A DNA stretch of 64,000 bases, from NCBI RefSeq assembly GCF_014636935.1, contig NZ_BMES01000001.1, forward strand, positions 2,208,381 to 2,272,380, given 5' to 3'. The notes beneath the pieces are model-generated. The model ran no database searches and was not told where the DNA came from. It saw only the letters and a program-made list of their open reading frames with translations. Shown piece after piece: positions 1 to 8,789 of the stretch. Position numbers and translations under genes: made by a program. The stretch's first letter is position 1. Each line of letters starts with the position of its first letter. This DNA comes from Alsobacter metallidurans (GTDB lineage: Bacteria > Pseudomonadota > Alphaproteobacteria > Rhizobiales > Beijerinckiaceae).

Positions 1-2
1 TG

Positions 3-1121
3 GGCGGCGGGGAGGGGGCCTTCATCGGCGCCGTACACCGCATCGCGGCCCGCCTCGACGACCGCTACGAGCTGGTGGCAGGCGCCCTTTCGTCCACGCC
101 CGACAGGGCGTTGCGCTCCGCCCAGGCGCTGGGCCTGGCGCCGGACCGCTCCTACCCGGACTTCGCCGCGATGGCGCGCGCCGAGGCGGCGCGGCCGGAC
201 GGGATCGAGGCCGTCGCCATCGTGACGCCCAACCACATGCACGCGCCGGCCGCCGAGGCGTTCCTGGACGCCGGGGTGCACGTGATCTGCGACAAGCCGC
301 TCACCGCCACGCTGGGGGAAGCGTGGCGCCTGCGTGACAAGGCCCATGCCAGCGACCGCATCTTCGCGGTGACCTACAACTACACCGGCTATCCGCTGGT
401 GCGGCATGCGCGCCGGATGATCCGCGACGGCGAACTCGGCGCGATCCGGGTGATCCAGGTCGAATACCCGCAGGAGTGGCTCTCCACCCCGCTGGAGCAG
501 ACCGGCCAGAAGCAGGCCGACTGGCGCACCGATCCGGCCCGCTCGGGCGCGGGCGGATGCATCGGCGACATCGGCACGCACGCTTTTCAGCTCGCGCACT
601 TTGTTTCTGGTCTTGCGCCCAGCCACGTGCTGGCCGAGGTCACCACCTTTGTGCCTGGCCGACGGCTCGACGACAACGTCCAGGTGCTCCTGCGTTACGC
701 CGAGGGCGCGCGTGGCGCGTTGTGGGCCAGCCAGGTCGCTCCCGGCAACGACAACGGCCTGCGCCTGCGCGTGTTTGGCGACAAGGGCGGCATCGACTGG
801 CGTCAGGACGAACCGAACCGACTGACATGGTCGCCGCTGGGCGAGGCCCCGCGCCTGATCGGCCGGGGTACCGCCGCCATGAACGCCGATGGCCAGCGCG
901 TCAACCGCATTCCGGCCGGCCATCCGGAGGGCTACCTCGAAGCCTTTGCGACGCTTTATTCCGAAGTCGCCGACGCGATCCTGGCCAAGCGCTCAGGTGG
1001 CTCCGTGGACGCCGCCGTCACCTTCCCGACGATCGGGGACGGCTTCGCGGGCGTGGCGTTCGTGGATGCGGCGCTGCGGTCGAGTGAGGGCGGGGGCGTC
1101 TGGGTCTCCCCGGATCGTTAA
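3..1121 (+). CDS. Gfo/Idh/MocA family oxidoreductase (5' partial)
   Basis: NAD(P)-dependent sugar or polyol dehydrogenase of the Gfo/Idh/MocA family. The gene enters from outside the window: the reading frame is open from base 3 and begins with a glycine-rich nucleotide-binding segment (GGGEGAFIGAVHR), so the GTG at 75 is internal. The family's substrate/cofactor motif appears as CDKPLTATL (bases about 288-314), and an intact C-terminal sheet domain follows. The next gene, an ABC substrate-binding protein, is 127 bases downstream on the same strand, so this may be the first visible gene of the importer operon. The physiological substrate cannot be told from the sequence. Confidence 0.9.
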   Translation, partial: GGGEGAFIGAVHRIAARLDDRYELVAGALSSTPDRALRSAQALGLAPDRSYPDFAAMARAEAARPDGIEAVAIVTPNHMHAPAAEAFLDAGVHVICDKPLTATLGEAWRLRDKAHASDRIFAVTYNYTGYPLVRHARRMIRDGELGAIRVIQVEYPQEWLSTPLEQTGQKQADWRTDPARSGAGGCIGDIGTHAFQLAHFVSGLAPSHVLAEVTTFVPGRRLDDNVQVLLRYAEGARGALWASQVAPGNDNGLRLRVFGDKGGIDWRQDEPNRLTWSPLGEAPRLIGRGTAAMNADGQRVNRIPAGHPEGYLEAFATLYSEVADAILAKRSGGSVDAAVTFPTIGDGFAGVAFVDAALRSSEGGGVWVSPDR

Positions 1122-1177
1122 GGGGAACAGCAGCCCCATCCGGGCGCGAAGAAGCGCGCGTGGTGGATGGCGCCCAT

Positions 1178-1199
1178 TCCCACAACCGCACTTGTGGGA
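1178..1199. terminator. Intercistronic hairpin before the binding-protein gene
   Basis: A perfect 8-bp inverted repeat, TCCCACAA and TTGTGGGA, is separated by 6 bases. It lies between the dehydrogenase gene and the ABC binding-protein gene. There is no T-run after it, so it may be an mRNA-stabilising or processing hairpin rather than a true terminator. Confidence 0.4.
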
Positions 1200-1248
1200 G
1201 GCGGGCCGCCGTTCCATGATCCGTTTCCCCCGTCAGAGCGAAGCGATC

Positions 1249-2754
1249 ATGACCCGAATTCAACATCTTCTCGCCGGCGCAGCCATCGCGCTCACGGTTG
1301 GCCTCGCGGCCTCGCCGTCCATGGCCGGCCGCGACCGATTCGTGGTCGACCTCGTCAACGAGCCGTCCTCGCTGGACCCGCAGGTGCAGTGGAACCCGGA
1401 CAGCTACTACGTTTACCGGAACATCTTCGACAACCTCGTCACCCGCGACGACAAGGGGGCGCTCGCGCCCGAGATCGCCACGGCGTGGAAGCAGGTCTCC
1501 GACACCGAGATGGAGTTCACCATCCGGGACGACGTCACCTTCCATGACGGCAAGAAGCTGACGCCTGAGGACGTGGTGTTCAGCGTCAAGCGCATCACGG
1601 ACCCGAAGTTCGGCAGCCCGCAGCTCGGGCAGTTCAACAAGATCACGGACGCGGTGGCGACCGGCCCGAACACCGTGAAGCTCGTCACCGACGGTGCCTA
1701 CCCGGCGCTGCTGGCGCAGCTCGTGAAGCTGTCGATCGTGCCCAAGCACGTCGTCGAGGCGGTCGGCAAGGACGCCTTCAACGCCAAGCCTGTCGGCAGC
1801 GGCCCCTACGTGTTCGCCGACTGGTCGCGCGGCGTGGCCGTGACGCTGAAGCGCAACGACAAATACTGGGGCAAGAAGGCCCCATTCCCGGAAGTCGCCT
1901 TCCGCGCCGTGCCTGACGCCTCCACGCGCGTCGCCAACCTGCAGGCGGGCTCCAGCGACCTCGGCGTCAGCCTCGACAGCGACCTCGCGGCGCAGATCAA
2001 GTCCTCTCCCAAGGCCAAGCCGCTGTCGGTGCTCACCGAGCGCGTGGCCTATCTGCGGCTGAATCCGTCCAAGCCCCCGTTCGACAAGGGCGACATCCGC
2101 CGCGCCGTCGCGATGGCGATCGACAAGGAAGCGCTGGTCCAGGGCATCCTCGGCGGCTACGACAAGGCCGTGCCCGAGATGCTGACGCCCGCCCATTTCG
2201 GCTGGGTGGAAGGCGTCGAAGCGCCGGCCTTCGACCCGAAGAAGGCCAAGCAGATCGTCGAGGCGGCCGGTCCCGCCGGCCAGCAGGAGATCGAGCTCTC
2301 CACCGCGCCGGTGTTCGACCAGCGCATCGTCCAGGCCGTTCAGCAGATGCTGGCCGATGTCGGCCTGAACGTGAAGATCAACATGTCCGACATGGCGTCC
2401 TACCTGAAGCGCGCGCAGAGCGGTCCGGAAAGCACCCCGGCGCTCAGCTACGGCCGCTGGTCCTGCGCCTGCCAGGACGCCGACGGCGTGCTGTTCCCGC
2501 TGATGCACAACTCGAGCGGCTGGTCGGCCTACCGCAACACCACAACGGACAAGCTGCTCGAAGCCGCGCGCGCGACCCTGAACCAGGACAATCGCATGGC
2601 GGCCTACAAGCAGGTGCACGAGATCATCGCCAAGGAAGTTCCGCTGATCCCGCTCTACCAGTCGGCCATCATCTACGGCGCGGCCAAGCCGCTCGTCTGG
2701 CAGCCCACCCCGAACGAAAGCATGTTCCTGAACCGGATGGACTGGAAGGAGTAG
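1249..2754 (+). CDS. ABC transporter substrate-binding protein, family 5 (Dpp/Opp type)
   Basis: Periplasmic binding protein of a peptide/nickel/opine-type ABC importer, 501 aa. The ATG at 1249 is preferred over in-frame upstream starts because it gives a clean Sec signal peptide (hydrophobic residues about 6-21, likely cleavage after SPSMA at residue 26). The mature part has the family pattern: an N-terminal 'EPSSLDPQ' segment, 'EIATAWKQ', and 'DDVTFHDGKKLTPEDVVFSVKR'-type lobes near residues 85-120. It is followed after 15 bases by the first permease, so it is the dedicated receptor of this operon. The neighbouring gamma-glutamyltransferase and deacetylase hint at an amide-containing ligand, which is inference. 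Confidence 0.93.
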   Translation: MTRIQHLLAGAAIALTVGLAASPSMAGRDRFVVDLVNEPSSLDPQVQWNPDSYYVYRNIFDNLVTRDDKGALAPEIATAWKQVSDTEMEFTIRDDVTFHDGKKLTPEDVVFSVKRITDPKFGSPQLGQFNKITDAVATGPNTVKLVTDGAYPALLAQLVKLSIVPKHVVEAVGKDAFNAKPVGSGPYVFADWSRGVAVTLKRNDKYWGKKAPFPEVAFRAVPDASTRVANLQAGSSDLGVSLDSDLAAQIKSSPKAKPLSVLTERVAYLRLNPSKPPFDKGDIRRAVAMAIDKEALVQGILGGYDKAVPEMLTPAHFGWVEGVEAPAFDPKKAKQIVEAAGPAGQQEIELSTAPVFDQRIVQAVQQMLADVGLNVKINMSDMASYLKRAQSGPESTPALSYGRWSCACQDADGVLFPLMHNSSGWSAYRNTTTDKLLEAARATLNQDNRMAAYKQVHEIIAKEVPLIPLYQSAIIYGAAKPLVWQPTPNESMFLNRMDWKE

Positions 2755-2769
2755 CGCGGGCGCCCGGCC

Positions 2770-3699
2770 ATGGCGGGTTTTCTTGCCCGGCGGCTTGCCC
2801 AGGCGCTGGTGACGATTTTTGGCGTTGCGACGCTGATCTTCTTCCTCCAGCGCCTCACTGGCGATCCGACCTATCTCCTCGTGCCCGAGACCGCGACGCC
2901 GGCCGATATCGACGCCATGCGTCGCAGCCTCGGCTTCGACCGGCCGTTGGTGGTTCAGTACGCGTCGTTTCTGGCCGACCTGCTGCGCTTCGATCTCGGC
3001 CGCTCGGTGATCCAGAATGCGCCTGTCACGACCATCATCGCCTCCCGGGTGCCTTACACGTTGGCGTTGGCTGCCGGCGCCCTGCTGGTTGCGTGCGGCA
3101 TCGGCATCCCGGTTGGGATCGCGATGGCGTTGTGGCGCGACAGCGTCTTCGCCAAGGCGTTGTCCGGGCTCGTGCTGGCGGCCCAGAGCCTGCCGACCTT
3201 CTGGAGCGGCATCCTGCTCATCCTCGTGTTCGCGGTGACGCTCGGCTGGCTGCCGCCCTCAGCCACGGGTGGGATCTCGCATCTCGTCCTGCCCTCCGTG
3301 GCGCTTGGCCTGCTCAGCATGGCGACCTTCGCGCGCATCACCCGCACGGCGCTGCTGGACGAGCTGTCGCGCGACTATGTCCGCACCGCCCGCGCCCGCG
3401 GCGTGCTGCCCGGACGGTTGCTGGGGCGTCATCTGGCCCGCAACGCCGCCATTCCGGTGATCACCGTGGCGGCGCTCGAGATCTCCAACCTGCTCGCCGG
3501 CGCGGTGATCGTCGAGACCGTGTTCGCCTGGCCAGGGCTCGGGCAGGTCACCGTGCAGTCCATTCTGGCGCGCGACTTTCTGGTCGTGCAGGGCGTGGTC
3601 CTGCTCGGCGCCTTCGTGACGGTGGCGCTGAATCTTGCGGCCGACATCCTTTACAGCGTAGTCGACCCGCGCATCCGCCTGACGGGAGCCCGGGCGTGA
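2770..3699 (+). CDS. ABC transporter permease (DppB/OppB type)
   Basis: First inner-membrane permease of the importer, 309 aa with about six hydrophobic segments. The N-terminus (MAGFLARRLAQALVTIFGVA) and the 'RLTGDPTYLL' segment are typical of DppB-like subunits. The cytoplasmic EAA-type loop that contacts the ATPases is visible around residues 200-220 (RTARARGVLPGRLLGRHLAR). The ATG lies 15 bases after the binding-protein stop. Its stop overlaps the GTG of the next permease by 4 bases, indicating translational coupling. Confidence 0.93.
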   Translation: MAGFLARRLAQALVTIFGVATLIFFLQRLTGDPTYLLVPETATPADIDAMRRSLGFDRPLVVQYASFLADLLRFDLGRSVIQNAPVTTIIASRVPYTLALAAGALLVACGIGIPVGIAMALWRDSVFAKALSGLVLAAQSLPTFWSGILLILVFAVTLGWLPPSATGGISHLVLPSVALGLLSMATFARITRTALLDELSRDYVRTARARGVLPGRLLGRHLARNAAIPVITVAALEISNLLAGAVIVETVFAWPGLGQVTVQSILARDFLVVQGVVLLGAFVTVALNLAADILYSVVDPRIRLTGARA

Positions 3700-4553
3700 G
3701 CGCCGTGTCGCAACCCCTCGCGCGTCGACGGGCAGGTCCGCGCTGGAGCCTGTGGGCGCCGGCCGCGCTGCTGGCGTTGCTGGTCGTCATCGCGCTCGCA
3801 GCGCCGTGGCTTGCGCCTTATTCGCCGACGCAGCAGAACCTGCTCGCACGTCTCAAACCGCCGGGTTTCGTGTCGCGTGGGGTCACCTATTGGCTGGGCA
3901 GCGATGAACTTGGGCGCGACCTCCTGAGCCGCCTCATCCACGGCGCGCGGATCTCGCTGCTGGTGGCGTTCTCCTCCGTGATCCTGTCCGGCCTGGTCGG
4001 CACGACGCTCGGCATGATGGCCGGCTACCTGCGCGGGCCGGTCGAGACGGTCGTCATGCGGGTGGTGGACATCTTTCTGTCGGTGCCCGCCATCCTGCTC
4101 GCCATCATCACGGTGGCGGTGCTCGGCCCGGGGCTCATCAACGTCATCGTCGTGCTGGCGCTCACCCGCTGGCCCCGCTACGCGCGTGTGGCCTATGGGC
4201 AGACGCTCGGCGTGTCGAACATGCCCTATGTGCGGCTCGCCGCCTTCATGGGCGCGCGCGCGCCGCGCATCCTGTGGCGGCACGTGCTGCCCAACATCAT
4301 CGGCGCGATGACGGTGGTGGCCACGCTGGAGTTCGGCCTGATGGTGCTGTTCGAGGCCGGCCTGAGCTTTCTCGGCCTCGGCGTGCAGCCGCCAACCGCG
4401 AGCTGGGGCGCGATGCTGAGCACCGGCCGCAACTATCTCGCCACCGCCTGGTGGATCGCCACCTTCCCGGGCCTGTGCCTCTTCGTGCTCGTGCTCGCCG
4501 TGAACCTGATCGGCGACGACCTGCGCGACCGTTTCGATCCAAGAGCCTCATGA
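3696..4553 (+). CDS. ABC transporter permease (DppC/OppC type)
   Basis: Second permease, 285 aa. The GTG start at 3696 overlaps the previous stop (GTGA) and gives the normal DppC layout: a charged N-terminus, TM1 (about residues 20-42), then the family segment 'YWLGSDELGRDLLSRLIHGA'. An EAA loop is visible around residues 190-210 (AAFMGARAPRILWRHVLPN). The long open frame upstream of 3696 is antisense and overlap shadow, not protein. It pairs with the upstream permease to form the channel. A putative SDR gene follows after 7 bases. Confidence 0.92.
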   Translation: MSAVSQPLARRRAGPRWSLWAPAALLALLVVIALAAPWLAPYSPTQQNLLARLKPPGFVSRGVTYWLGSDELGRDLLSRLIHGARISLLVAFSSVILSGLVGTTLGMMAGYLRGPVETVVMRVVDIFLSVPAILLAIITVAVLGPGLINVIVVLALTRWPRYARVAYGQTLGVSNMPYVRLAAFMGARAPRILWRHVLPNIIGAMTVVATLEFGLMVLFEAGLSFLGLGVQPPTASWGAMLSTGRNYLATAWWIATFPGLCLFVLVLAVNLIGDDLRDRFDPRAS

Positions 4554-4560
4554 GGACGCC

Positions 4561-5352
4561 ATGACCCAATTCCCAGATCTCGCCGGCAAACGCGCCGTGG
4601 TGACAGGATCGGGCGGCGTGATCGGCCGCTGGATCGCCGAGGTCCTCGTTGAGGCGGGCTGCCGCTTATGCCTGACGGACACCGACCAGGGCGCTCTCGA
4701 AGCTCAACTCTCCGGTCTCCGTGCGCCTGAAGGCAGCTTCGGCCATGCCGCCGATCTCACGGATTCGGCCTCGATCGAGGCGCTGGCGGCCGCCGTGGGC
4801 GAACGCTGGGGCGCGGCCGACATCCTGGTCAACAATGCCGGGATCTACCCGTCCGGCTTTCTGCTGGACATCGACGTCGCCGAGTTCGATCGAATCTTTT
4901 CGATCAACCTGCGCGCGCCCTTCATCCTCACTCGGGCGCTCGCGACCCAGATGGTGCGGCAGGGCGTGAAGGGCTCCATCATCAACATATCGTCTGGCGC
5001 CTCGCGCAAGATGCGACGCACCGTCGTGCCTTACTGCACGTCCAAGACCGCTTTGGACCGGCTCACCAAGGGTTTTGCCGTCGAGTTGGCCGAGTTCGGC
5101 ATCCGCGCCAACACGCTGGAGCCCGGCTTTGCGGCCGGCAGCACCGTGAGCGCGCTCACGGACGAGCACATCCGCAACACCGTGGCGCAGATCCCGTTGG
5201 GCCGGCCCTCATCGCGTGACGACGTCGGCGCAGCATTGCTCTACCTCGCGAGCGACGCCTCAGCCTATGTCACCGGATCCACCCTCACGGTCGACGGCGG
5301 CAATTCGATCGGCTCGCTGGCCGTGCACCAGGCGAAGAAGAACCCGCTATGA
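4561..5352 (+). CDS. SDR family NAD(P)-dependent oxidoreductase
   Basis: Classical short-chain dehydrogenase/reductase, 263 aa. Visible elements are the nucleotide-binding TGSGGVIG (residues 15-22, a variant of TGxxxGxG), NNAG (91-94), the catalytic Ser in NISSG (about 145), and YCTSK with Tyr158 and Lys162. The C-terminal 'YVTGSTLTVDGG' is also typical. It sits between the permease and deacetylase genes of the importer operon, and its stop overlaps the next ATG by 4 bases. It probably oxidises or reduces a product of the imported compound. The substrate is unknown. Confidence 0.9.
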   Translation: MTQFPDLAGKRAVVTGSGGVIGRWIAEVLVEAGCRLCLTDTDQGALEAQLSGLRAPEGSFGHAADLTDSASIEALAAAVGERWGAADILVNNAGIYPSGFLLDIDVAEFDRIFSINLRAPFILTRALATQMVRQGVKGSIINISSGASRKMRRTVVPYCTSKTALDRLTKGFAVELAEFGIRANTLEPGFAAGSTVSALTDEHIRNTVAQIPLGRPSSRDDVGAALLYLASDASAYVTGSTLTVDGGNSIGSLAVHQAKKNPL

Positions 5353-6245
5353 CGGTGATAGAACCCCGCCCAGCCCCCTATGCCTGGCCGGAAGGCAAGC
5401 GCAGCGCCTTCTGCTTCACGGTGGATGTCGACGCCGAGTCGCCGTACCTGTGGAGCCTCAAGGATGCGCCGCCCTCGCGCCTGCTCGGCCAGATGGAGCA
5501 GCGCCTGTTCGGCCCGCGCGTCGGCATCTGGCGCTTGCTGGACCTGCTGGACCAGTACGACATCAGGGGCACCTTCTTTGTGCCGGGAGTGGTCGCCGAG
5601 AACCATCCGAACCTGCTGCCCGAGTTCCTGACCCGCGGCCATGAGGTCGGGCTGCACGGCTATTTCCACGAGCTGGCGTCGCAGGCCTCCGACGCGGAGT
5701 TCACCGCCGCGCTCGACGCCGCGCTGGAGCTGTTCCAGCGCCAGGCCTGCCTGACGCCCGTCGGCTTCCGGTCGCCCGCCTGGGAGATGACGCCGCACAT
5801 GATCGCCGAGGTGAAGCGCCGCGGCCTCTACGACAGCTCGCTGATGGGCTTCGACCATCCCTACACGATCGACGGCGTCACGGAAGTTCCGGTCCAGTGG
5901 GCGCTGGACGACGCCGTGTACTTCAAGTTCGTGGGCGGAGGAGCCGACCACTGGCCGCCATCCGCGCCTGGTCCCATCCTGGATGGCTGGATGGATGAGT
6001 TCGAGACGCTGCACCGCTTCGGCTCGCTCACGATGCTGACGGTGCACGACTGGATCTCCGGGCGGGCTCACCGCATCCGCATGCTGGAGCGGCTGCTCGA
6101 CAGGGTCACCACGGATCCGACCGTCTGGGTCACGACCGTCGCCGAAGTGGCGGCGCATCATGCCGCCTCAGCCAACGCCGAGACCTATGCGGTGAAGTCG
6201 CGCCTGCCGGACGCGATCGCGTCCCGTCGCCATGGAGCGTCCTGA
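5349..6245 (+). CDS. Polysaccharide-deacetylase-fold (NodB-like) amidohydrolase, cytoplasmic
   Basis: 298-aa member of the NodB/carbohydrate esterase 4 fold. The metal-site pattern is present: Asp26 and Asp28 in FTVDVDAES, and His103 and His107 in GLHGYFHE, followed by 'GFRSPAWEMTP'. There is no signal peptide or membrane segment, so it should act in the cytoplasm. Cytoplasmic members of this fold include allantoinase-like PuuE and HpPgdA/imidase-like enzymes that act on small amides rather than polymers. With a gamma-glutamyltransferase and peptide-type importer in the same operon, a small-molecule amide or imide substrate is more likely than chitin or peptidoglycan. That assignment is inference. 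Confidence 0.88.
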   Translation: MTVIEPRPAPYAWPEGKRSAFCFTVDVDAESPYLWSLKDAPPSRLLGQMEQRLFGPRVGIWRLLDLLDQYDIRGTFFVPGVVAENHPNLLPEFLTRGHEVGLHGYFHELASQASDAEFTAALDAALELFQRQACLTPVGFRSPAWEMTPHMIAEVKRRGLYDSSLMGFDHPYTIDGVTEVPVQWALDDAVYFKFVGGGADHWPPSAPGPILDGWMDEFETLHRFGSLTMLTVHDWISGRAHRIRMLERLLDRVTTDPTVWVTTVAEVAAHHAASANAETYAVKSRLPDAIASRRHGAS

Positions 6246-6246
6246 C

Positions 6247-7794
6247 ATGCAGACCTTCACGATCCACAAGCACGAGGTCCGGTCCCGCCACGGCCTCGTC
6301 TCGGCTCAGAACCGCCTCGCCGCCGAGGCCGGCGCCGCCGTGCTGGCGCGGGGCGGCAACGCCATGGACGCCGCCGTCACGACCGCGCTGACGCTCTCGG
6401 TGGTGGAGCCCTGGCTGTCGGGCATCGGAGGCGGCGGCTTCCTGCTGCACGCCGACGGCGCCAGCGGCGAGGTGAACACGCTCGATTTCAACGTCGTCGC
6501 CGCTCAAGGGCTGGACCCGGCCGACTACCCGCTGAGCGGCGCCAATGCGGGCAACTGGTTCGCGTGGCCCTCCGTGGTGGACGATCGCAACGTTTCCGGC
6601 TTTACCTCCATGGCGGTCCCCGGCGCGGTTGCGGGGCTCTCGGCCGCGCTGGAGCGCTTCGGCACGATCGCCTGGGCGGACGCGCTGGCGCCCGCCATCG
6701 AGCATGCCGAGCGCGGGCTGGAAATCGACTGGTTCGCCTGCCTGTCGTTCGCGGTGGAGGCCGCCGGATTGGCCAAGCATCCTTCGACATCGGTGCTGTT
6801 TCTGGACGAGGGCAGGGCGCCCAAGGCCGGCGACGCCGCCTCGCCCAACCGCAAGCCGATGCCCAACAAGGCGAAGCTTCTACGGCGGTTGGCGCAGGCC
6901 GGCGCCCGCGACTTCTACGAAGGCGAGACCGCCCGCGTGATCGCTCGCGACCTTGCGGAGGGAGGCTCCCGGATCACGGGGGCTGATCTCGCCGCCTATG
7001 CGCCGCAATGGCGCGAGCCCTTGCGGGGCGCCTATCGCGGCGTCGAGATCAACGCCATTCCGGGGCTGAGCGGCGGCCCGAGCTATCTGGAGGCCGCCGC
7101 CGAGCTCGAAGGGCAGGCGATCGATCCAGCCGGCGCTCCCGCCGAGGCGGCGCTCGCCTACGCGGTCGCGATCCGCAACGCCTATGAGCGCCGGCTGACC
7201 ACCATGGGGCATGCGGCGACGCCGGAGGCCGGCTGCACCAGCCATTTCAGCGTGGTCGACGCCAGCGGCACGATGGTGTCGCTCACCAACACGCTGCTGT
7301 CGCGCTTCGGCTCGCGCGTGGTGCTGCCCGAGGCGGGCTTCCTGATGAACAACGGCGTGATGTGGTTCGACCCCCGGCCGGGGCAGCCGAACTCCATGGC
7401 GCCGGGGGCCAAGCCGCTCGCCAACATGTGCCCGTTGATCCTGCGCCGCGACGGCAAGCCCTGGTTCGCGCTCGGCGCGGCCGGCGGGCGCACCATCTTC
7501 CCGACGCTGCTGCAGATCATGTCGCACGTGGTGGACGGCGGCATGAGCCTCGAAGGGGCGTTCCTTTGGCCGCGTCTCGACGCCAGCACGCCCACCATCC
7601 GGGTGAACGCCCGCGCGCCCGAGACGGCGGCGCTGCTCCGCGGCCGCTTCCCCGTCGAGGTGGTGGAGGACACCGTGTTCCCGACCAACTTCGCTATCGC
7701 GTCGGCGGTGATGCGCTCGCCGGATGGCGAGAACGTCGGCATGGCGCACCAGACCAGCCCATGGGCTGCGGTCGCGGTCGGGGAGCGCGCGTGA
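6247..7794 (+). CDS. Gamma-glutamyltransferase family protein (Ntn hydrolase), no signal peptide
   Basis: 515 aa if started at the ATG 6247, which has GGAG at 6234-6237; an in-frame ATG at 6232 would add five residues. It belongs to the gamma-glutamyltransferase/cephalosporin acylase family, whose proenzyme cuts itself before a Thr that becomes the nucleophile. Here that residue is Thr331 in GCTSHFSVVD, matching TTHxSVVD of known enzymes with Ser in place of the second Thr. The N-terminal GNAMDAAV block and the C-terminal ALGAAGGRTI block are typical. Unlike most GGTs it has no signal peptide, implying cytoplasmic cleavage of gamma-glutamyl or related amides after import. Its stop overlaps the next GTG. 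Confidence 0.92.
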   Translation: MQTFTIHKHEVRSRHGLVSAQNRLAAEAGAAVLARGGNAMDAAVTTALTLSVVEPWLSGIGGGGFLLHADGASGEVNTLDFNVVAAQGLDPADYPLSGANAGNWFAWPSVVDDRNVSGFTSMAVPGAVAGLSAALERFGTIAWADALAPAIEHAERGLEIDWFACLSFAVEAAGLAKHPSTSVLFLDEGRAPKAGDAASPNRKPMPNKAKLLRRLAQAGARDFYEGETARVIARDLAEGGSRITGADLAAYAPQWREPLRGAYRGVEINAIPGLSGGPSYLEAAAELEGQAIDPAGAPAEAALAYAVAIRNAYERRLTTMGHAATPEAGCTSHFSVVDASGTMVSLTNTLLSRFGSRVVLPEAGFLMNNGVMWFDPRPGQPNSMAPGAKPLANMCPLILRRDGKPWFALGAAGGRTIFPTLLQIMSHVVDGGMSLEGAFLWPRLDASTPTIRVNARAPETAALLRGRFPVEVVEDTVFPTNFAIASAVMRSPDGENVGMAHQTSPWAAVAVGERA

Positions 7795-8789
7795 GCGCAG
7801 CATCGCCTCCGGCTGCCGACGCCCCGCTGCTCGTCGTCGACGACCTCGCGGTCACAATCAACGGCGCGTCCGTGGTGGACGGCGTGTCGCTCAGCCTGCG
7901 ACGTGGGCGCGTTCTGGCGCTGGTGGGCGAGAGCGGCTGCGGCAAGAGCCTCACGGCGCTCAGCATCCTCGGGCTGCTCCCCAAGGCGGCCCGGCGCGTT
8001 CGCGGCCGGGTGACGCTGGACGGGCAGGACCTTACCGCGCTGGACGAACGCGCACTCGCCAGGGTGCGCGGCGACCAGGCTTCGGTGATCTTCCAGGAGC
8101 CTGTGGCCTCGCTCAATCCGCTGATGCGTGTCGGCGACCAGGTCGCCGAGGCCTTGCGCCTCCACCGCGGCCTCACCGGCGAGGAGGCTCGGCGCGAGGC
8201 CGTCGCCATGCTCACGCGCGTCGGCATTCCGGACGCCGAGCGCCGGGCCGAGGCCTACCCCTTCGAGCTCTCCGGCGGTATGTGCCAGCGCGTCATGATC
8301 GCGGCCGCGCTCGTGTGCCAGCCCAAGCTCCTGATTGCCGACGAGCCCACCACGGCGCTGGACGTCACCGTGCAGGCGCAGATCCTGGGCCTCATGCACG
8401 GCCTGCGCGCCGAGGCGGGCGCGACCATCCTTCTGATCACCCACGACATGGGCGTCGTGGCCGAAATGGCCGACGATGTCGCGGTGATGTATGGCGGCCG
8501 CATCGTCGAGAGCGGCCCCGTCGAGGAGCTCTTCGCCGATCCCGCCCACCCCTACACGCGCCTGCTGCTGGCCACGATCCCGCGGCTCGACGGCCGCCGC
8601 AAGGAGCACCTGCGCACTATCGAGGGCGTGGTGCCCACCGCCGACCAGTGGCCGGACGGCTGCCGCTTCCGCAGCCGTTGCCCGCTCGCCGCGGACATTT
8701 GCTCCCGCACGCCTCCGCTCGAGCCGGTGCGCAGCGCCGTGCGCCGAGCCGCCTGCTGGCGCACCGCAGAGGCGGCCGCGCTCGCATGA
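7791..8789 (+). CDS. ABC transporter ATP-binding protein (DppD/OppD type)
   Basis: 332-aa ATPase subunit started at the GTG 7791, overlapping the GGT stop by 4 bases. Walker A is GESGCGKS (residues 46-53), the signature is LSGGMCQRV, and Walker B is LLIADEPTTALD. The C-terminal oligopeptide/dipeptide domain carries the Cys-rich stretch usual in this subfamily (CRFRSRCPLAADIC), which can bind an Fe-S cluster in some homologues. It should pair with the next ATPase to power the two permeases 3-4 kb upstream. Confidence 0.93.
   Translation: MSAASPPAADAPLLVVDDLAVTINGASVVDGVSLSLRRGRVLALVGESGCGKSLTALSILGLLPKAARRVRGRVTLDGQDLTALDERALARVRGDQASVIFQEPVASLNPLMRVGDQVAEALRLHRGLTGEEARREAVAMLTRVGIPDAERRAEAYPFELSGGMCQRVMIAAALVCQPKLLIADEPTTALDVTVQAQILGLMHGLRAEAGATILLITHDMGVVAEMADDVAVMYGGRIVESGPVEELFADPAHPYTRLLLATIPRLDGRRKEHLRTIEGVVPTADQWPDGCRFRSRCPLAADICSRTPPLEPVRSAVRRAACWRTAEAAALA

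Noticed and set aside
1018..2619. 533-codon open frame on the minus strand opposite the first binding-protein gene
   Set aside because: It is a GC-driven antisense shadow with Arg/His/Val-rich composition; the plus frame has a signal peptide and family motifs.
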